Below, one piece after another: positions 55,897 through 64,000 of a stretch of 64,000 nt of DNA. Position 1 is the stretch's first letter. Every line of letters starts with the position of its first letter. The position numbers were made by a program, and so were the translations under genes. A model generated the notes under the pieces. The model ran no database searches. It was not told the DNA's origin and saw nothing but the letters and a program-made list of their open reading frames with translations. Source of the stretch: Rhizobium sp. WYJ-E13 (GTDB lineage Bacteria; Pseudomonadota; Alphaproteobacteria; Rhizobiales; Rhizobiaceae); contig NZ_CP076853.1 in NCBI RefSeq assembly GCF_018987265.1, positions 3,537,501 to 3,601,500 on the forward strand, written 5' to 3'.

Positions 55897-56694
55897 ATGA
55901 TCGCCCTGCGTTCCGTTCTGTTCAACACGATCTTCTACGCCAACCTCATCATCAGGATGATCGTGCTCTCCCCCTTCTACTTCATCGCGCCGCGCAAGCT
56001 CGCCTACAGCGTTCCCAAAAACTGGGCGCGCTCGAACCACTGGCTGATGCGGGTGATCGTCGGCACTACCTTCGAGATCGAGGGTTTGGAGAACCTGCCT
56101 GACGGCAGCTACATCATTTCCCCGAAGCATCAGTCCTTTTGGGACACTTATGCCCTGCTGCCCAACCTCGAGGACCCGGTCTATATTCTCAAGCGCGAAC
56201 TGATGTGGATCCCGCTTTTCGGCTGGTACGCCAAGAGGCAGCGCATGATCCCGGTGGACCGCGGTGCGCGCGGCAAGGTGATGGTGGAGGTGCTGAAGCG
56301 CACCAAGCTGGAGCTCGCCACCGGCCGCCAGCTCATCATCTATCCCGAGGGCACACGCCGCCCACCGGGCGCTGAGCCAGTCTACAAATACGGCATCGCC
56401 CGCATGTATCGCGACCTGCAGATCCCGGTCGTGCCCATCGTCATGCATCCAGGCCTGTTCTGGCCGCGCCGCAGTGCCATGCGTTATCCCGGTCATTTCA
56501 AAGTGCGGATTCTACCACCCATCATGCCCGGCATGGACCCCGACGCCTTCTTTGCCCATCTGATCGACGTAACGGAAAGCGCCAGCGATCAGCTTCTGAT
56601 CGACACGGTGGAGCGCAATCCGCATGTTCCACTGCCGCCGACCGCCGTGAAGCGGCTGGCTGAACTGCGCAAAGAGGAAGCCGCGACTGCCTAA
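55897..56694 (+). CDS. plsC: 1-acyl-sn-glycerol-3-phosphate acyltransferase
   Basis: Adds the second acyl chain to lysophosphatidic acid in phospholipid synthesis. The 265-aa form starts MIALRSVLFNTIFYANLIIR after CGGGAAAA; a GTG eight codons earlier is also possible. Block I HX4D is KHQSFWDT (about residues 79-86), block II IPVDRGAR, block III YPEGTRRPPGAEP and block IV VVPIVMH. One helix anchors it to the inner membrane. The TAA stop interlocks with the stop of the convergent ChaC-like gene (CTAA, 56691-56694). Confidence 0.95.
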   Translation: MIALRSVLFNTIFYANLIIRMIVLSPFYFIAPRKLAYSVPKNWARSNHWLMRVIVGTTFEIEGLENLPDGSYIISPKHQSFWDTYALLPNLEDPVYILKRELMWIPLFGWYAKRQRMIPVDRGARGKVMVEVLKRTKLELATGRQLIIYPEGTRRPPGAEPVYKYGIARMYRDLQIPVVPIVMHPGLFWPRRSAMRYPGHFKVRILPPIMPGMDPDAFFAHLIDVTESASDQLLIDTVERNPHVPLPPTAVKRLAELRKEEAATA

Positions 56695-57224
56695 GCTGTC
56701 GCGCGTAGTCGTGTGATTTCCTCGACCACTTGCTCCAGCCACCGGTCGCGAATACCCATCTCCTTCAGATGGGAAAGCGTATTGAAGACATAGACATCGT
56801 TCGGGCCGGACTGGCCGACCGAGACATCGACGACCCGCGCGGCAGCAAGCGCATCCAGTGCACCGGCATATTGCTCGTGGGCGCGATCGACCACATAGGC
56901 GACCGCCCGTGCGCTGCGACCATCCGAAAGCTGCAGCGGCAGATGCCGTTCCAGATAGACATTGGTGACGAGTTCGCGGGCTCGCAGATAGTCAATGACC
57001 TCGTCCCACTTGTCCGGTGCGACACGGAAAGCCATGCCTCGACAGGCGCCGCCCCTGTCGAGGCCGAGGACGAGACCGGGATTTTCACGATTGCCGCGAT
57101 GAACGAAGGAACGGACGCAGAGCGAGCGCCGGTAGCCATGAATCAGGGCCTGCGACCGCTCGACGAATTCGAAGCCCGGATTCCACATCAACGAGCCGTA
57201 GCCAAATACCCAAAATTCGTCCAT
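56691..57224 (-). CDS. Gamma-glutamylcyclotransferase (ChaC-like)
   Basis: Probably cleaves glutathione to 5-oxoproline and Cys-Gly in the cytosol. The 177-aa protein begins MDEFWVFGYGSLMWNPGFEF, the ChaC substrate loop YGSLMW, and has a Glu in ARELVTNVYLERHLPL in the position of the catalytic Glu, with YVFNTLSHLKEMGI near the end. A start 13 codons upstream is in frame. It is divergent from the DUF2125 gene. Confidence 0.93.
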   Translation of the reverse strand: MDEFWVFGYGSLMWNPGFEFVERSQALIHGYRRSLCVRSFVHRGNRENPGLVLGLDRGGACRGMAFRVAPDKWDEVIDYLRARELVTNVYLERHLPLQLSDGRSARAVAYVVDRAHEQYAGALDALAAARVVDVSVGQSGPNDVYVFNTLSHLKEMGIRDRWLEQVVEEITRLRATA

Positions 57225-57274
57225 ATCGCACGCCAGATCAAAATCAGATTTCGCTCTCACCATTGGAGAACATC

Positions 57275-58291
57275 ATGGCAGCGTCAAGCCAATCCGGCAG
57301 CGGCCACTATAGCAGCGGCAGGAAATTCTGGTTACTGGGCGGCGCCATTCTTCTGGTGATCGCTCTCTATACGGGCGGCTGGTTCTACGCAGCTTCCGCG
57401 CTGAAAAAGACAGTGCTGACCGCCATCGCTCCCCGCGCCGATACCGGCGTCAGCGGCGAATGCTCCGATATCGAATTCCGCGGTTTCCCCTTCCGCATCG
57501 GGCTCTTCTGCTCGAAGGTGGATGTCGATGACACTGTCAACGGCATCTCCGCCACCTTCGGTGCGCTCCGCTCCGCCGCCCAGGTCTACGCCCCCGGCCA
57601 CATCGTCTGGGAACTTGACGCACCGGCTGAAATCCGCACCGCGCAGGGCCTGACGGTCAATGCCCAATGGGACAATCTGCAATCGAGCCTCGCCACCAAG
57701 GCGCAGGGCATCGACCGCACCTCGACCGTCATTGACGGGCTGAAGGCCGTGGCCATTTCCTCCTTCACCGGGCAGACCGTCAATTTCGATGCCGCCCGCA
57801 CCGAGATCCACCTGCGGCAGAACGGAGCGGATCTCGACGGCGCGATCTCGGTCGAAAACGCCAATGCTGTGGTCAAGGACTGGCCGCAGGTCTTCCCGAA
57901 ATTCTCCGCGAGCGCCGATCTCACGCTGACGGGCAAGGCCGGGATGATCGATGGCACCGACAAACAAGGTATTCACGGTTCTCAGGGCGAGCTTCGCCGT
58001 ATCGTCGCCGATCTCGGCGACGGCAAGGTGATGACCATCTCCGGCCCCTTCGCCTTCGACGAAAACGGCTTCCTTTCCGGCAAGTTCAAGCTGGAGATTG
58101 AACAGCTCGGCCCCTGGGGTGAAAGCATCAAGCAAACCTTCCCCGACATGGCCTCGACCGTCGATACGGCGACGAAGCTCCTGAAGGCGCTTGCCGGTGG
58201 TGGCGACAAAGTTTCCGTCGATCTGGTCGTCGATCACGGCAATGCAACTGTGAGCGGCTTCATTCCGCTCGGCAAGATCCCGCCGGTTTAG
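57275..58291 (+). CDS. DUF2125 domain-containing protein
   Basis: A 338-aa exported or membrane-anchored protein of unknown function. One N-terminal helix (about 18-38) is followed by the DUF2125 start GECSDIEFRGFPFRIGLFCS (two Cys that may pair). A beta-rich region similar in habit to AsmA-like periplasmic repeats follows, with LTVNAQWDNLQSS, GELRRIVADLGDGK and SGKFKLEIEQLGPW. TTGGAGAA precedes the ATG. Its TAG stop interlocks with the GNAT stop (TTAG, 58288-58291). Confidence 0.92.
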   Translation: MAASSQSGSGHYSSGRKFWLLGGAILLVIALYTGGWFYAASALKKTVLTAIAPRADTGVSGECSDIEFRGFPFRIGLFCSKVDVDDTVNGISATFGALRSAAQVYAPGHIVWELDAPAEIRTAQGLTVNAQWDNLQSSLATKAQGIDRTSTVIDGLKAVAISSFTGQTVNFDAARTEIHLRQNGADLDGAISVENANAVVKDWPQVFPKFSASADLTLTGKAGMIDGTDKQGIHGSQGELRRIVADLGDGKVMTISGPFAFDENGFLSGKFKLEIEQLGPWGESIKQTFPDMASTVDTATKLLKALAGGGDKVSVDLVVDHGNATVSGFIPLGKIPPV

Positions 58292-58707
58292 TCGAGCTTC
58301 TTGAGAAAGAAGACTTCCGGCACCGTCTGGATGCCGGGCAGTTCGATCGATCCGGTTTCAGAAAAACCGTTGCGGCGATGCCAGTCCTGCGGACGGCTTT
58401 CATCGCACTCGCTCGAGGTCATCAAAAGACGTGCACCGCTCTCGCGCATATCCTTTTCCCAGGCGAGAAACAGCGCCGTGCCGACACCGGACCGGCGATG
58501 ACGAGCCACCACCCGGATCATTTCCATATAGGGGATCCTGCCCCAGAAGCGGGAGAAGCGCAGGAAGCCGACAATCTCACCTTGCTCGCGGGCGATCAGA
58601 TATTCGCCGAGATCGATGCAACGCGAAATCCAGGCCTCGCCGACATGGCTGTCTTCGCGAAGCAGCCATTCCTTGTCCGTCTGGCCAGGCTTCGCAATCT
58701 CCACCAT
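58288..58707 (-). CDS. GNAT family N-acetyltransferase
   Basis: A 139-aa single-domain acetyltransferase. The acetyl-CoA loop is ARHRRSGVGTALF (RRxGxG form, about 69-81) after the beta4 strand MEMIRVVA, and the end WHRRNGFSETGSI is the usual late element. It starts 2 bp after tyrC ends, so hisC-tyrC-GNAT is probably one transcript. The substrate is unknown. Confidence 0.88.
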   Translation of the reverse strand: MVEIAKPGQTDKEWLLREDSHVGEAWISRCIDLGEYLIAREQGEIVGFLRFSRFWGRIPYMEMIRVVARHRRSGVGTALFLAWEKDMRESGARLLMTSSECDESRPQDWHRRNGFSETGSIELPGIQTVPEVFFLKKLD

Positions 58708-58709
58708 GA

Positions 58710-59636
58710 CTATTTCTTCTCCAGCGGGTGCGGGCGGCCAAAGTCCGGCGCATCCACGTCCTGGCCGGCCTGGACGATCGAACGGCGGATGGCACGGGTG
58801 CGGGTGAAGAGTTCGAAAATCTTGTCGCCCTCGCCCCAGCGGATCGCCCGCTGCAGATAGGCGAGATCTTCCGAAAAACGCGCCAGCATTTCCAGGATCG
58901 CATCACGATTATGCAGGCAGACATCGCGCCACATGGTCGGGTCGGAGGCGGCCAGACGCGTGAAATCGCGGAAACCGGAGGCGGAATATTTGATAACTTC
59001 CGATTCCGTCACGGTCTCCAGATCGTCGGCCGTGCCGACAATATTGTAGGCTATGAGATGGGGCAGGTGAGAAACGATCGCGAGCACCTTGTCGTGATGC
59101 TGGGCGTCCATTTCGTCGACTCGGGAGCCGAGCGCTTCCCAGAAACTGCGCAGCGTCTTCAGCGCGGTCGGATCGGTTCCTTCGAGCGGCGTCAGGATGC
59201 ACCAACGCCCCTGGAAGAGGCCGGGGAAGCCCGCATCCGGGCCAGATTTTTCCGTACCCGCAATTGGATGGCCGGCAATGAAATGCACATGGCTGGGCAT
59301 GTGCGGCTGCATCTGAGCAATCACGGAAGCCTTGGTCGAACCGACGTCGGTGACGATCGCACCCGGCTTCAGATTGCCGGCGATCTCTTTCGCCACACTT
59401 TCGGAAGCGCCGACCGGCACCGATACGATGACGAGATCGGCATCCTTAACCGCTTCTTCCGAGGAGGTCGTATAGCGATCGCCAAGCTCCAGTTCTTCGG
59501 CACGCTTCAGCGTCTCGGCGCTGCGCGTCGCGATGACCACCTCATTGGCTAGGCCCAATCGCTTGATGTCATGAGCAAGCGAAGAGCCGATCAGGCCGAT
59601 TCCGATCAGGGTGATGCGATTGAACTGCACTGTCAT
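58710..59636 (-). CDS. tyrC: Prephenate/arogenate dehydrogenase family protein
   Basis: Oxidative decarboxylation of prephenate or arogenate on the way to tyrosine. The 308-aa protein has the NAD loop [20 protein letters not shown], the catalytic region [14 protein letters not shown] (His in GHP) and [13 protein letters not shown], then [13 protein letters not shown]. It has no ACT domain. The ATG overlaps the hisC stop by 4 bp (59633-59636). Whether it prefers prephenate or arogenate cannot be seen. Confidence 0.95.
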   Translation of the reverse strand: MTVQFNRITLIGIGLIGSSLAHDIKRLGLANEVVIATRSAETLKRAEELELGDRYTTSSEEAVKDADLVIVSVPVGASESVAKEIAGNLKPGAIVTDVGSTKASVIAQMQPHMPSHVHFIAGHPIAGTEKSGPDAGFPGLFQGRWCILTPLEGTDPTALKTLRSFWEALGSRVDEMDAQHHDKVLAIVSHLPHLIAYNIVGTADDLETVTESEVIKYSASGFRDFTRLAASDPTMWRDVCLHNRDAILEMLARFSEDLAYLQRAIRWGEGDKIFELFTRTRAIRRSIVQAGQDVDAPDFGRPHPLEKK

Positions 59637-60742
59637 GCCTTGCGTCCCATGAATTCGCCAAGCGCCTCGATGACGCCGCGATTGGCTTCTTCCGGACCGA
59701 TGCTCATGCGCAGCGAGTTCGGAAAACCATAGCCGCGAACCGCACGCAGGATGTAGCCGCGGCTCGTAAGGAACTCATCGGCATCCGTTGCCCGCTTGCC
59801 GTCGACGTCGGGGAAATGGATGAGAACGAAGTTGGCGACCGACGGCGTGACCACCAGGCCGATCGCCTCGAATGCGCTCGTCAGCTTCTCGATCCACATC
59901 TGGTTGAAGGAAACGGCCTCCTGGACAAAGGACTGGTCGCGGATCGCCACAGCACCCGCAGCGATTGCCGGCGCATTCATGTTGAAAGGCCCGCGCACAC
60001 GGTTCAGCGCATCGATAATCTCGGCCGGCGCATATATCCAGCCGACACGCAGCGCCGCAAGGCCATAAACTTTCGAGAAGGTGCGCGTCATGACGACATT
60101 GGCGTTCGACGAGACGACTTCGATGCCGGCTTCGTAGTCATTGCGGCGAACATATTCCGCATAGGCTGCATCGAGCACGAGGATGACATGCTTCGGCAGG
60201 CCGGCCTGCAGGCGGCGGATCTCGCTGACGGGAATATAGGTGCCCGTCGGATTGCCGGGATTGGCTATGAAGACGATCTTCGTCTTGCCCGTCACCGCAG
60301 CAAGGATCGCATCGACATCGACCGTATGGTCCTTTTCCTTGGCCACGACAGGTGTGGCGCCGGCACCCATGATCTGGATCTTGTAGACGAGAAAGCCATG
60401 CTCGGTAATGATGCCTTCGTCCCCGGGACCGAGATAGACATGGCATAGCAGGCCGAGCAGCTCGTCGGAACCGTTGCCGCACAGGATGTTTGCCGGATTG
60501 AGGCCGTGCACCGAAGCGATCGCCTCGCGCAGCTCGTACGCCTGACCGTCGGGGTAACGTTCGAGATTGCCTGCGGAAGCCTTGAATGCTTCAATCGCCT
60601 TGGGGCTGGCGCCGAGCGGCGTCTCGTTGGAGGAGAGCTTGTAGACGCGGACGACACCCGGCGCGTGCTCCTTGCCCGGCACATAGGTAGCGATATCCAA
60701 AATACCGGGACGCGGAACGGGCTTGCTCATCTCAACGCTCAT
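59633..60742 (-). CDS. hisC: Histidinol-phosphate / aromatic aminotransferase
   Basis: PLP enzyme of fold type I, 369 aa. The start [20 protein letters not shown] follows AAGG at good spacing; the frame upstream is not coding. The motifs are [38 protein letters not shown] and the PLP lysine in [16 protein letters not shown] (about residue 227). Coupling to tyrC suggests aromatic amino-acid transamination as well as, or instead of, histidinol-phosphate. A second hisC elsewhere would support that. Confidence 0.94.
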   Translation of the reverse strand: MSVEMSKPVPRPGILDIATYVPGKEHAPGVVRVYKLSSNETPLGASPKAIEAFKASAGNLERYPDGQAYELREAIASVHGLNPANILCGNGSDELLGLLCHVYLGPGDEGIITEHGFLVYKIQIMGAGATPVVAKEKDHTVDVDAILAAVTGKTKIVFIANPGNPTGTYIPVSEIRRLQAGLPKHVILVLDAAYAEYVRRNDYEAGIEVVSSNANVVMTRTFSKVYGLAALRVGWIYAPAEIIDALNRVRGPFNMNAPAIAAGAVAIRDQSFVQEAVSFNQMWIEKLTSAFEAIGLVVTPSVANFVLIHFPDVDGKRATDADEFLTSRGYILRAVRGYGFPNSLRMSIGPEEANRGVIEALGEFMGRKA

Positions 60743-60832
60743 GGATCGACCTTGGAAATTGCCGGAAAGCCGGCGAAAGACTTGAGTGCAATTAAAGCGG
60801 AATGGCGATTTTGTCGAGGGCTGCAGGGCCTG

Positions 60833-60879
60833 GAGCGTTTCCTGGTCAGATTGCAGCATTCTGACCAGGAAATGCTCTA
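60833..60879. repeat. Repeat hairpin related to the ends of the 36.4-kb element
   Basis: GAGC-G-TTTCCTGGTCAGA (60833-60850) pairs with 60860-60877 in an 18-bp stem (one G-U) around loop TTGCAGCAT. The 31 bases 60833-60863 match the terminal repeat of the 299-bp element with two mismatches. The right edge GCTCTA supplies the TAG stop of the methyltransferase gene. Confidence 0.85.
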
Positions 60880-61617
60880 GCGGCTGCGCGTGGTCGGCAC
60901 GCCATGCGGCGCAAGGACCGGCACAAAAACGCGGCGTGAAGCACGCGCGGCAACAGGAAGGCCCTGATAGAGCCGCTTCTGCGCCTCGACGATGATGACG
61001 CCCGAAAAAGCTGGCCACAGCGTGCGGCCGATCCGCTCGAAACCGCGGCGCAGGCGCAGCACCGCGCGCAGTTTCGATGGCGGGAAGAACAGCGCCTCGG
61101 CTGTGGCGCCTGGCGTGAAATTGGTCTCGCGCAGCAGATGGGTCAGCTGACCGCGCGAATAAGGCCGGCCCGAACCGAAAGGCGTATGCTCCATGCGCGC
61201 CCAGACACCACGGCGGTTCGGCACGACGATGATGAGCCGTCCACCCGGCGCCAGCACCCGCCAGAGTTCCTTCAGCGTCTCGCGCGGGCTTTCGGCAAAT
61301 TCCAGTGAATGCACCATCAGCACCCGGTCGATGGAAGAATCCGGCAGCGGCAATTCCTCGTCGAAGATCAATGCGGTGGAGGAAAGCGAGCCGACAGGCC
61401 AGTTCACTGCCCCTTGCCCCGCCGGCATGAAAGCAAACGTGCGTTCCGTATCCGCCTGGAACCGGTCGAGGAAGGGTACGGAATAACCAATGCCCACAAG
61501 CCTCTCCTGCGGCAGGCGCACCCAGAGCGACGACAGCGCCATGGCAATCGACTGCTCGGCCATGTGTCCAAGCTCGGAATGATAGAATTGGCGAAGGTCT
61601 ACGATATCGGCGTGCAT
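60877..61617 (-). CDS. Class I SAM-dependent methyltransferase
   Basis: A 246-aa protein starting [21 protein letters not shown] classic Methyltransf_11 layout is only partly clear: motif I is weak ([14 protein letters not shown]), while [20 protein letters not shown] and [20 protein letters not shown] are typical post-I blocks. This form is common next to gloB in rhizobia, where the two genes diverge as here. The substrate is unknown. The C-terminal Arg-rich tail ends at a TAG that belongs to the repeat hairpin. Confidence 0.85.
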   Translation of the reverse strand: MHADIVDLRQFYHSELGHMAEQSIAMALSSLWVRLPQERLVGIGYSVPFLDRFQADTERTFAFMPAGQGAVNWPVGSLSSTALIFDEELPLPDSSIDRVLMVHSLEFAESPRETLKELWRVLAPGGRLIIVVPNRRGVWARMEHTPFGSGRPYSRGQLTHLLRETNFTPGATAEALFFPPSKLRAVLRLRRGFERIGRTLWPAFSGVIIVEAQKRLYQGLPVAARASRRVFVPVLAPHGVPTTRSR

Positions 61618-61707
61618 TATCCCAAATGTTATCAGTGACCGGTTGGACTTCAAGGCCGGAACCTCTACATTCCCGGTCAGTTCAAGGGATAAGGGATTAT
61701 TTGAGCA

Positions 61708-62478
61708 ATGAAACCTTTGGAATTAGAAGTTTTTCTCTGCCGCAGCGACAATTTCGGCGTTCTCGTCCATGACCCGGAAACCGGGCAGACCGCTTCGATC
61801 GACGCGCCTGATGCGGCAGCCGTGGAAGCCGCAGCCGTGCGCCGCGGCTGGAACATCACCCATATCTTCACGACCCATCACCATATCGACCATGTGGAAG
61901 GCAATCTGGCGCTGAAGGAACAATACGACCTGGAGATCATCGGGCCGGTCAACGAAGCGGTGGCGATCCCCGGCCTGGACAAGACGATGGGTGATGGGGA
62001 CAGCTTCCTCTTCGGCGACCACACGGTCAACGTCATCGAAACGCCCGGCCACACGGCGGGCCATATCTGCTACCACTTTGTCGACGACAAGCTGCTCTTT
62101 GCTGCCGATACGCTTTTTGCGCTCGGCTGTGGCCGCCTGTTCGAACGCCCCGCCGCCGACATGTGGCATTCGCTGCAGAAGCTTGCCGTTCTTCCGGATG
62201 AGACCGCCGTCTATTTCGGCCACGAATATACGCTCTCCAACGCCCGTTTCGCGGTCACCATCGATCCGGACAACGAGCGCCTGAAAAGCCGCGCAGCGGA
62301 AATCGAGGCATTGCGCGCCGAAGGCAAATTCACCATTCCGACGACGCTGGCGTTCGAAAAAGAAACCAATCCCTTCCTGCGCGCGGCCGATCCGGCCATC
62401 CGTCGCAACCTGCTGATGGAAGGCAAGACCAATGAAGAGGTCTTCGCCGAGATCCGCAAGCGCAAGGACAATTTCTAG
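61708..62478 (+). CDS. gloB: Hydroxyacylglutathione hydrolase (glyoxalase II)
   Basis: Hydrolyses S-lactoylglutathione in methylglyoxal detoxification. The 256-aa metallo-beta-lactamase fold protein has the metal motif [21 protein letters not shown], the bridging ligand [16 protein letters not shown] and the late [12 protein letters not shown]. The C-terminal glutathione-binding segment is present. It starts [15 protein letters not shown] and is followed at 3 bp by the cupin gene, so they are co-transcribed. Confidence 0.97.
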   Translation: MKPLELEVFLCRSDNFGVLVHDPETGQTASIDAPDAAAVEAAAVRRGWNITHIFTTHHHIDHVEGNLALKEQYDLEIIGPVNEAVAIPGLDKTMGDGDSFLFGDHTVNVIETPGHTAGHICYHFVDDKLLFAADTLFALGCGRLFERPAADMWHSLQKLAVLPDETAVYFGHEYTLSNARFAVTIDPDNERLKSRAAEIEALRAEGKFTIPTTLAFEKETNPFLRAADPAIRRNLLMEGKTNEEVFAEIRKRKDNF

Positions 62479-62481
62479 AGC

Positions 62482-62919
62482 ATGGCCGGCAAAGACCTTA
62501 CCCCTGAGATCATCATCCGCGAGCTCGGGATGCAACCCCATCCCGAAGGCGGTTGGTATGTGCAGACCTTTCGCGACAAGAATGGCGGCGAACGCGGCCA
62601 TTCGACGGCAATCTATTATCTGCTGGCGAAGGGCCAGCGCTCGCACTGGCACCGCGTGCATGACGCCGCAGAAGCCTGGCACTATTATGCCGGTGCGCCG
62701 TTGGCGCTGCATCGTTCCGAAGACGGCAGCCACAGCGAGACGCTGAAGCTCGGCACCGATATTGCTGGCGGCGAGCGGCCGCAGGCAATCATCCCCGCCA
62801 ACTGGTGGCAATCGGCCGAGACGCTCGGCGACTATACGCTGGTCGGCTGTACGGTGGCGCCCGGCTTCGAATTCTCGAAATTCGAGATGGCGCCGCCTGA
62901 CTGGAAACCCGGCGCTTAA
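62482..62919 (+). CDS. Cupin domain protein (DUF985)
   Basis: A 145-aa single-cupin protein of the DUF985/cupin_5 type. MQPHPEGGWYVQTFRD opens the fold, SHWHRVHDAAEAWHYYAG holds the metal-type His/Glu set and LVGCTVAPGFEFSKFEM closes it. Family members are uncharacterised or epimerase-like. It is coupled to gloB by 3-bp spacing, and its TAA interlocks with the stop of the convergent EamA gene (TTAA, 62916-62919). Confidence 0.93.
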   Translation: MAGKDLTPEIIIRELGMQPHPEGGWYVQTFRDKNGGERGHSTAIYYLLAKGQRSHWHRVHDAAEAWHYYAGAPLALHRSEDGSHSETLKLGTDIAGGERPQAIIPANWWQSAETLGDYTLVGCTVAPGFEFSKFEMAPPDWKPGA

Positions 62920-63809
62920 GCTTGTTCCGCCACCGGCTGCATCTGCGGCTTGCGGCGAAACATTTCTTGCGCTGCCAGCACCGCGCCGCCGGTGATCAGC
63001 AGGCAGGCAAGCACAATACGCCAACTGGGCTCGGCAATGCCGAAGACGGCCAGGATCAGCGTTGAAAGCAGTGGCGCGGCATAACTTGCGGCGCCAAGGA
63101 TCTGAATATCGCCGTTCTTGACCCCGTAATCCCATGCATAAAAGGCTGCGCCGACGGGGAAAAGGCCAAGGCCGACGACGGCAATCCATTCAAAGCCCGC
63201 CTCCGGCCAGACGGTTGTCTCAAGACCCAAATGGCAGATCAGCGAAAGCGCCGACGTCGCAAGGCAGAAGCCGGTGACGACATCAGTCGAAACGGCATCG
63301 AAACGCCGCGTCAGCAGCGAATAACCGGACCATGTGAAGGCGCAGAGAAATGCCGCGCCATAGCCGACGGCATAGGCGCCGTTGAAATCGATGCCGTTAC
63401 GCCCGACGATTAGGAAGGTGCCGCAAAGACCTGCCAGAGCGCCGACGATGTGATACCAGCGCAACCTCTCGCCCGGCAGCAGCGCCGAACCGACCACTAT
63501 CAGCAGCGGCCAGAGATAGGCAATCAATCCTGCCTCGACGGCCGGCGCATTCCTGAGCGCCGTGAAATAGAGGAAGTGATAGCCGAACAGACCGGCAATG
63601 CCCGTGATCCAGACCTTTGCCGGCTGCCTCAGAAGGGCGATGCGCGACGGGTTGAGGATAAGCATGAGAATGCCGGGAATGCTGCCGATGGCAAAGCAGA
63701 TGGCCGAAAGCTGGAACGGCGGCATCTTGCCGGAAGCGGCCGTAAAGAGGGCCAGGAACGACCACATGAGAATGGCCGCAAAACCGATCAACGTCGCTCG
63801 AAGCTTCAC
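62916..63809 (-). CDS. EamA/DMT family transporter
   Basis: A 297-aa drug/metabolite-type exporter with ten predicted helices in two EamA repeats (about 1-135 and 150-285). The start is GTG 63809 after AGGGGGATGG. MWSFLALFTAASGKMPPFQL and LGLFPVGAAFYAWDYGVKNG are characteristic of the aromatic amino acid/YddG-like branch. The export substrate is not known. It is separated by 33 bp from the DUF3108 gene end on the same strand. Confidence 0.93.
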   Translation of the reverse strand: MKLRATLIGFAAILMWSFLALFTAASGKMPPFQLSAICFAIGSIPGILMLILNPSRIALLRQPAKVWITGIAGLFGYHFLYFTALRNAPAVEAGLIAYLWPLLIVVGSALLPGERLRWYHIVGALAGLCGTFLIVGRNGIDFNGAYAVGYGAAFLCAFTWSGYSLLTRRFDAVSTDVVTGFCLATSALSLICHLGLETTVWPEAGFEWIAVVGLGLFPVGAAFYAWDYGVKNGDIQILGAASYAAPLLSTLILAVFGIAEPSWRIVLACLLITGGAVLAAQEMFRRKPQMQPVAEQA

Positions 63810-63842
63810 CCATCCCCCTCGCGGAGACTTATGAAAGCTCCG

Positions 63843-64000
63843 TCAGCTGTTCACGCGGCCGTACTTCACAGCCGTGATCGTCACCGTCCCGTATTCCGTG
63901 GGAATGCGGACGTAGACCGGAGCATATACATTTGCCGCCTGCGCCTTGGCAAACCAGATTTCCATGCGGTTGCTCTTGCTGAGGTAGACGAGATCCTTAC
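63843..64000 (-). CDS. DUF3108 domain-containing protein, C-terminal end (start outside window)
   Basis: The last 51 codons are visible, ending KYGRVNS before a TGA (63843-63845). The block NRMEIWFAKAQAANVYAPV and VRIPTEYGTVTI is the usual end of DUF3108 periplasmic proteins of Rhizobiales. Most of the gene lies beyond base 64000, so no more can be said. Confidence 0.75.
   Translation of the reverse strand, partial: KDLVYLSKSNRMEIWFAKAQAANVYAPVYVRIPTEYGTVTITAVKYGRVNS

Noticed and set aside
57017..57274. 86-codon upstream extension of the DUF2125 frame
   Set aside because: It is antisense to the ChaC-like gene, and a good TTGGAGAA site marks the later ATG.

Overview
The window reads as a stretch of an alphaproteobacterial, most likely Rhizobium-type, main chromosome. 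The support is high GC, a run of families typical of Rhizobiales (DUF4167, BA14K-like, TIGR02302/DUF4175, DUF1178, DUF2125, CpdR-type receiver, lysC-ptsP-prfA-prmC order, argH-lptM-lysA order) and intergenic palindromic repeats of the rhizobial mosaic type. I call 62 protein genes, two of them cut by the window edges and two under 60 codons, plus one tRNA-Leu(CAA). I see no phage, insertion sequence, CRISPR array, plasmid replication gene or classical defence system. This is mainly housekeeping DNA, and the unusual signals are in repeats, overlaps, operators and small proteins.

Layout. 1-4.2 kb: 3' part of an M23 envelope peptidase facing clpB. 4.6-11.3 kb (minus): DUF4167 gene, then lysC-ptsP-prfA-prmC (aspartate-family biosynthesis, nitrogen PTS, translation termination). 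11.7-16.6 kb: BA14K-like secreted protein, ubiG, a comF-grxC-nitrilase-DUF1178 minus-strand cluster, an NDUFAF5/BioC-like methyltransferase and a lone Flp pilin. 16.7-20.6 kb (minus): parvulin PPIase, argJ, GNAT, mutT and a small membrane protein. 20.9-26.4 kb: secA, then a flippase with an Acetyltransf_6 protein. 26.4-31.5 kb: acyl-CoA synthetase, aldo/keto reductase, a divergent TetR/MFS pair with two operator palindromes, and tRNA-Leu. 31.6-41.7 kb: secreted basic protein, CPA2 antiporter with a cyclic-nucleotide-binding tail, YqaA-like protein, dsbB, HNH nuclease, a 299-bp palindromic repeat element, AlkA-like glycosylase, gluQ, YihY, SDR, twin-TM protein, PduO adenosyltransferase, rhomboid protease.

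41.9-48.5 kb: etfB-etfA and a 3-hydroxyacyl-CoA dehydrogenase (beta-oxidation electron transfer), a 30-aa membrane ORF, tlpA, then argH-lptM-lysA. 48.7-57.2 kb: TIGR02302 protein, cpdR, hpt, a DUF3426-like membrane protein, ftsE-ftsX, DUF218 protein, plsC, ChaC-like protein. 57.3-64 kb: DUF2125, GNAT, hisC-tyrC with a methyltransferase upstream, gloB, DUF985 cupin, EamA transporter, and the end of a DUF3108 protein.

Shared themes. Amino-acid biosynthesis recurs (lysC, lysA, argJ, argH, hisC, tyrC), as does envelope biogenesis and division (M23, secA, PPIase, flippase, lptM, tlpA, dsbB, ftsEX, plsC). Four convergent gene pairs end in interlocked 4-bp stop codons. Two minus-strand genes take their TAG stop from the edge of the same repeat family.
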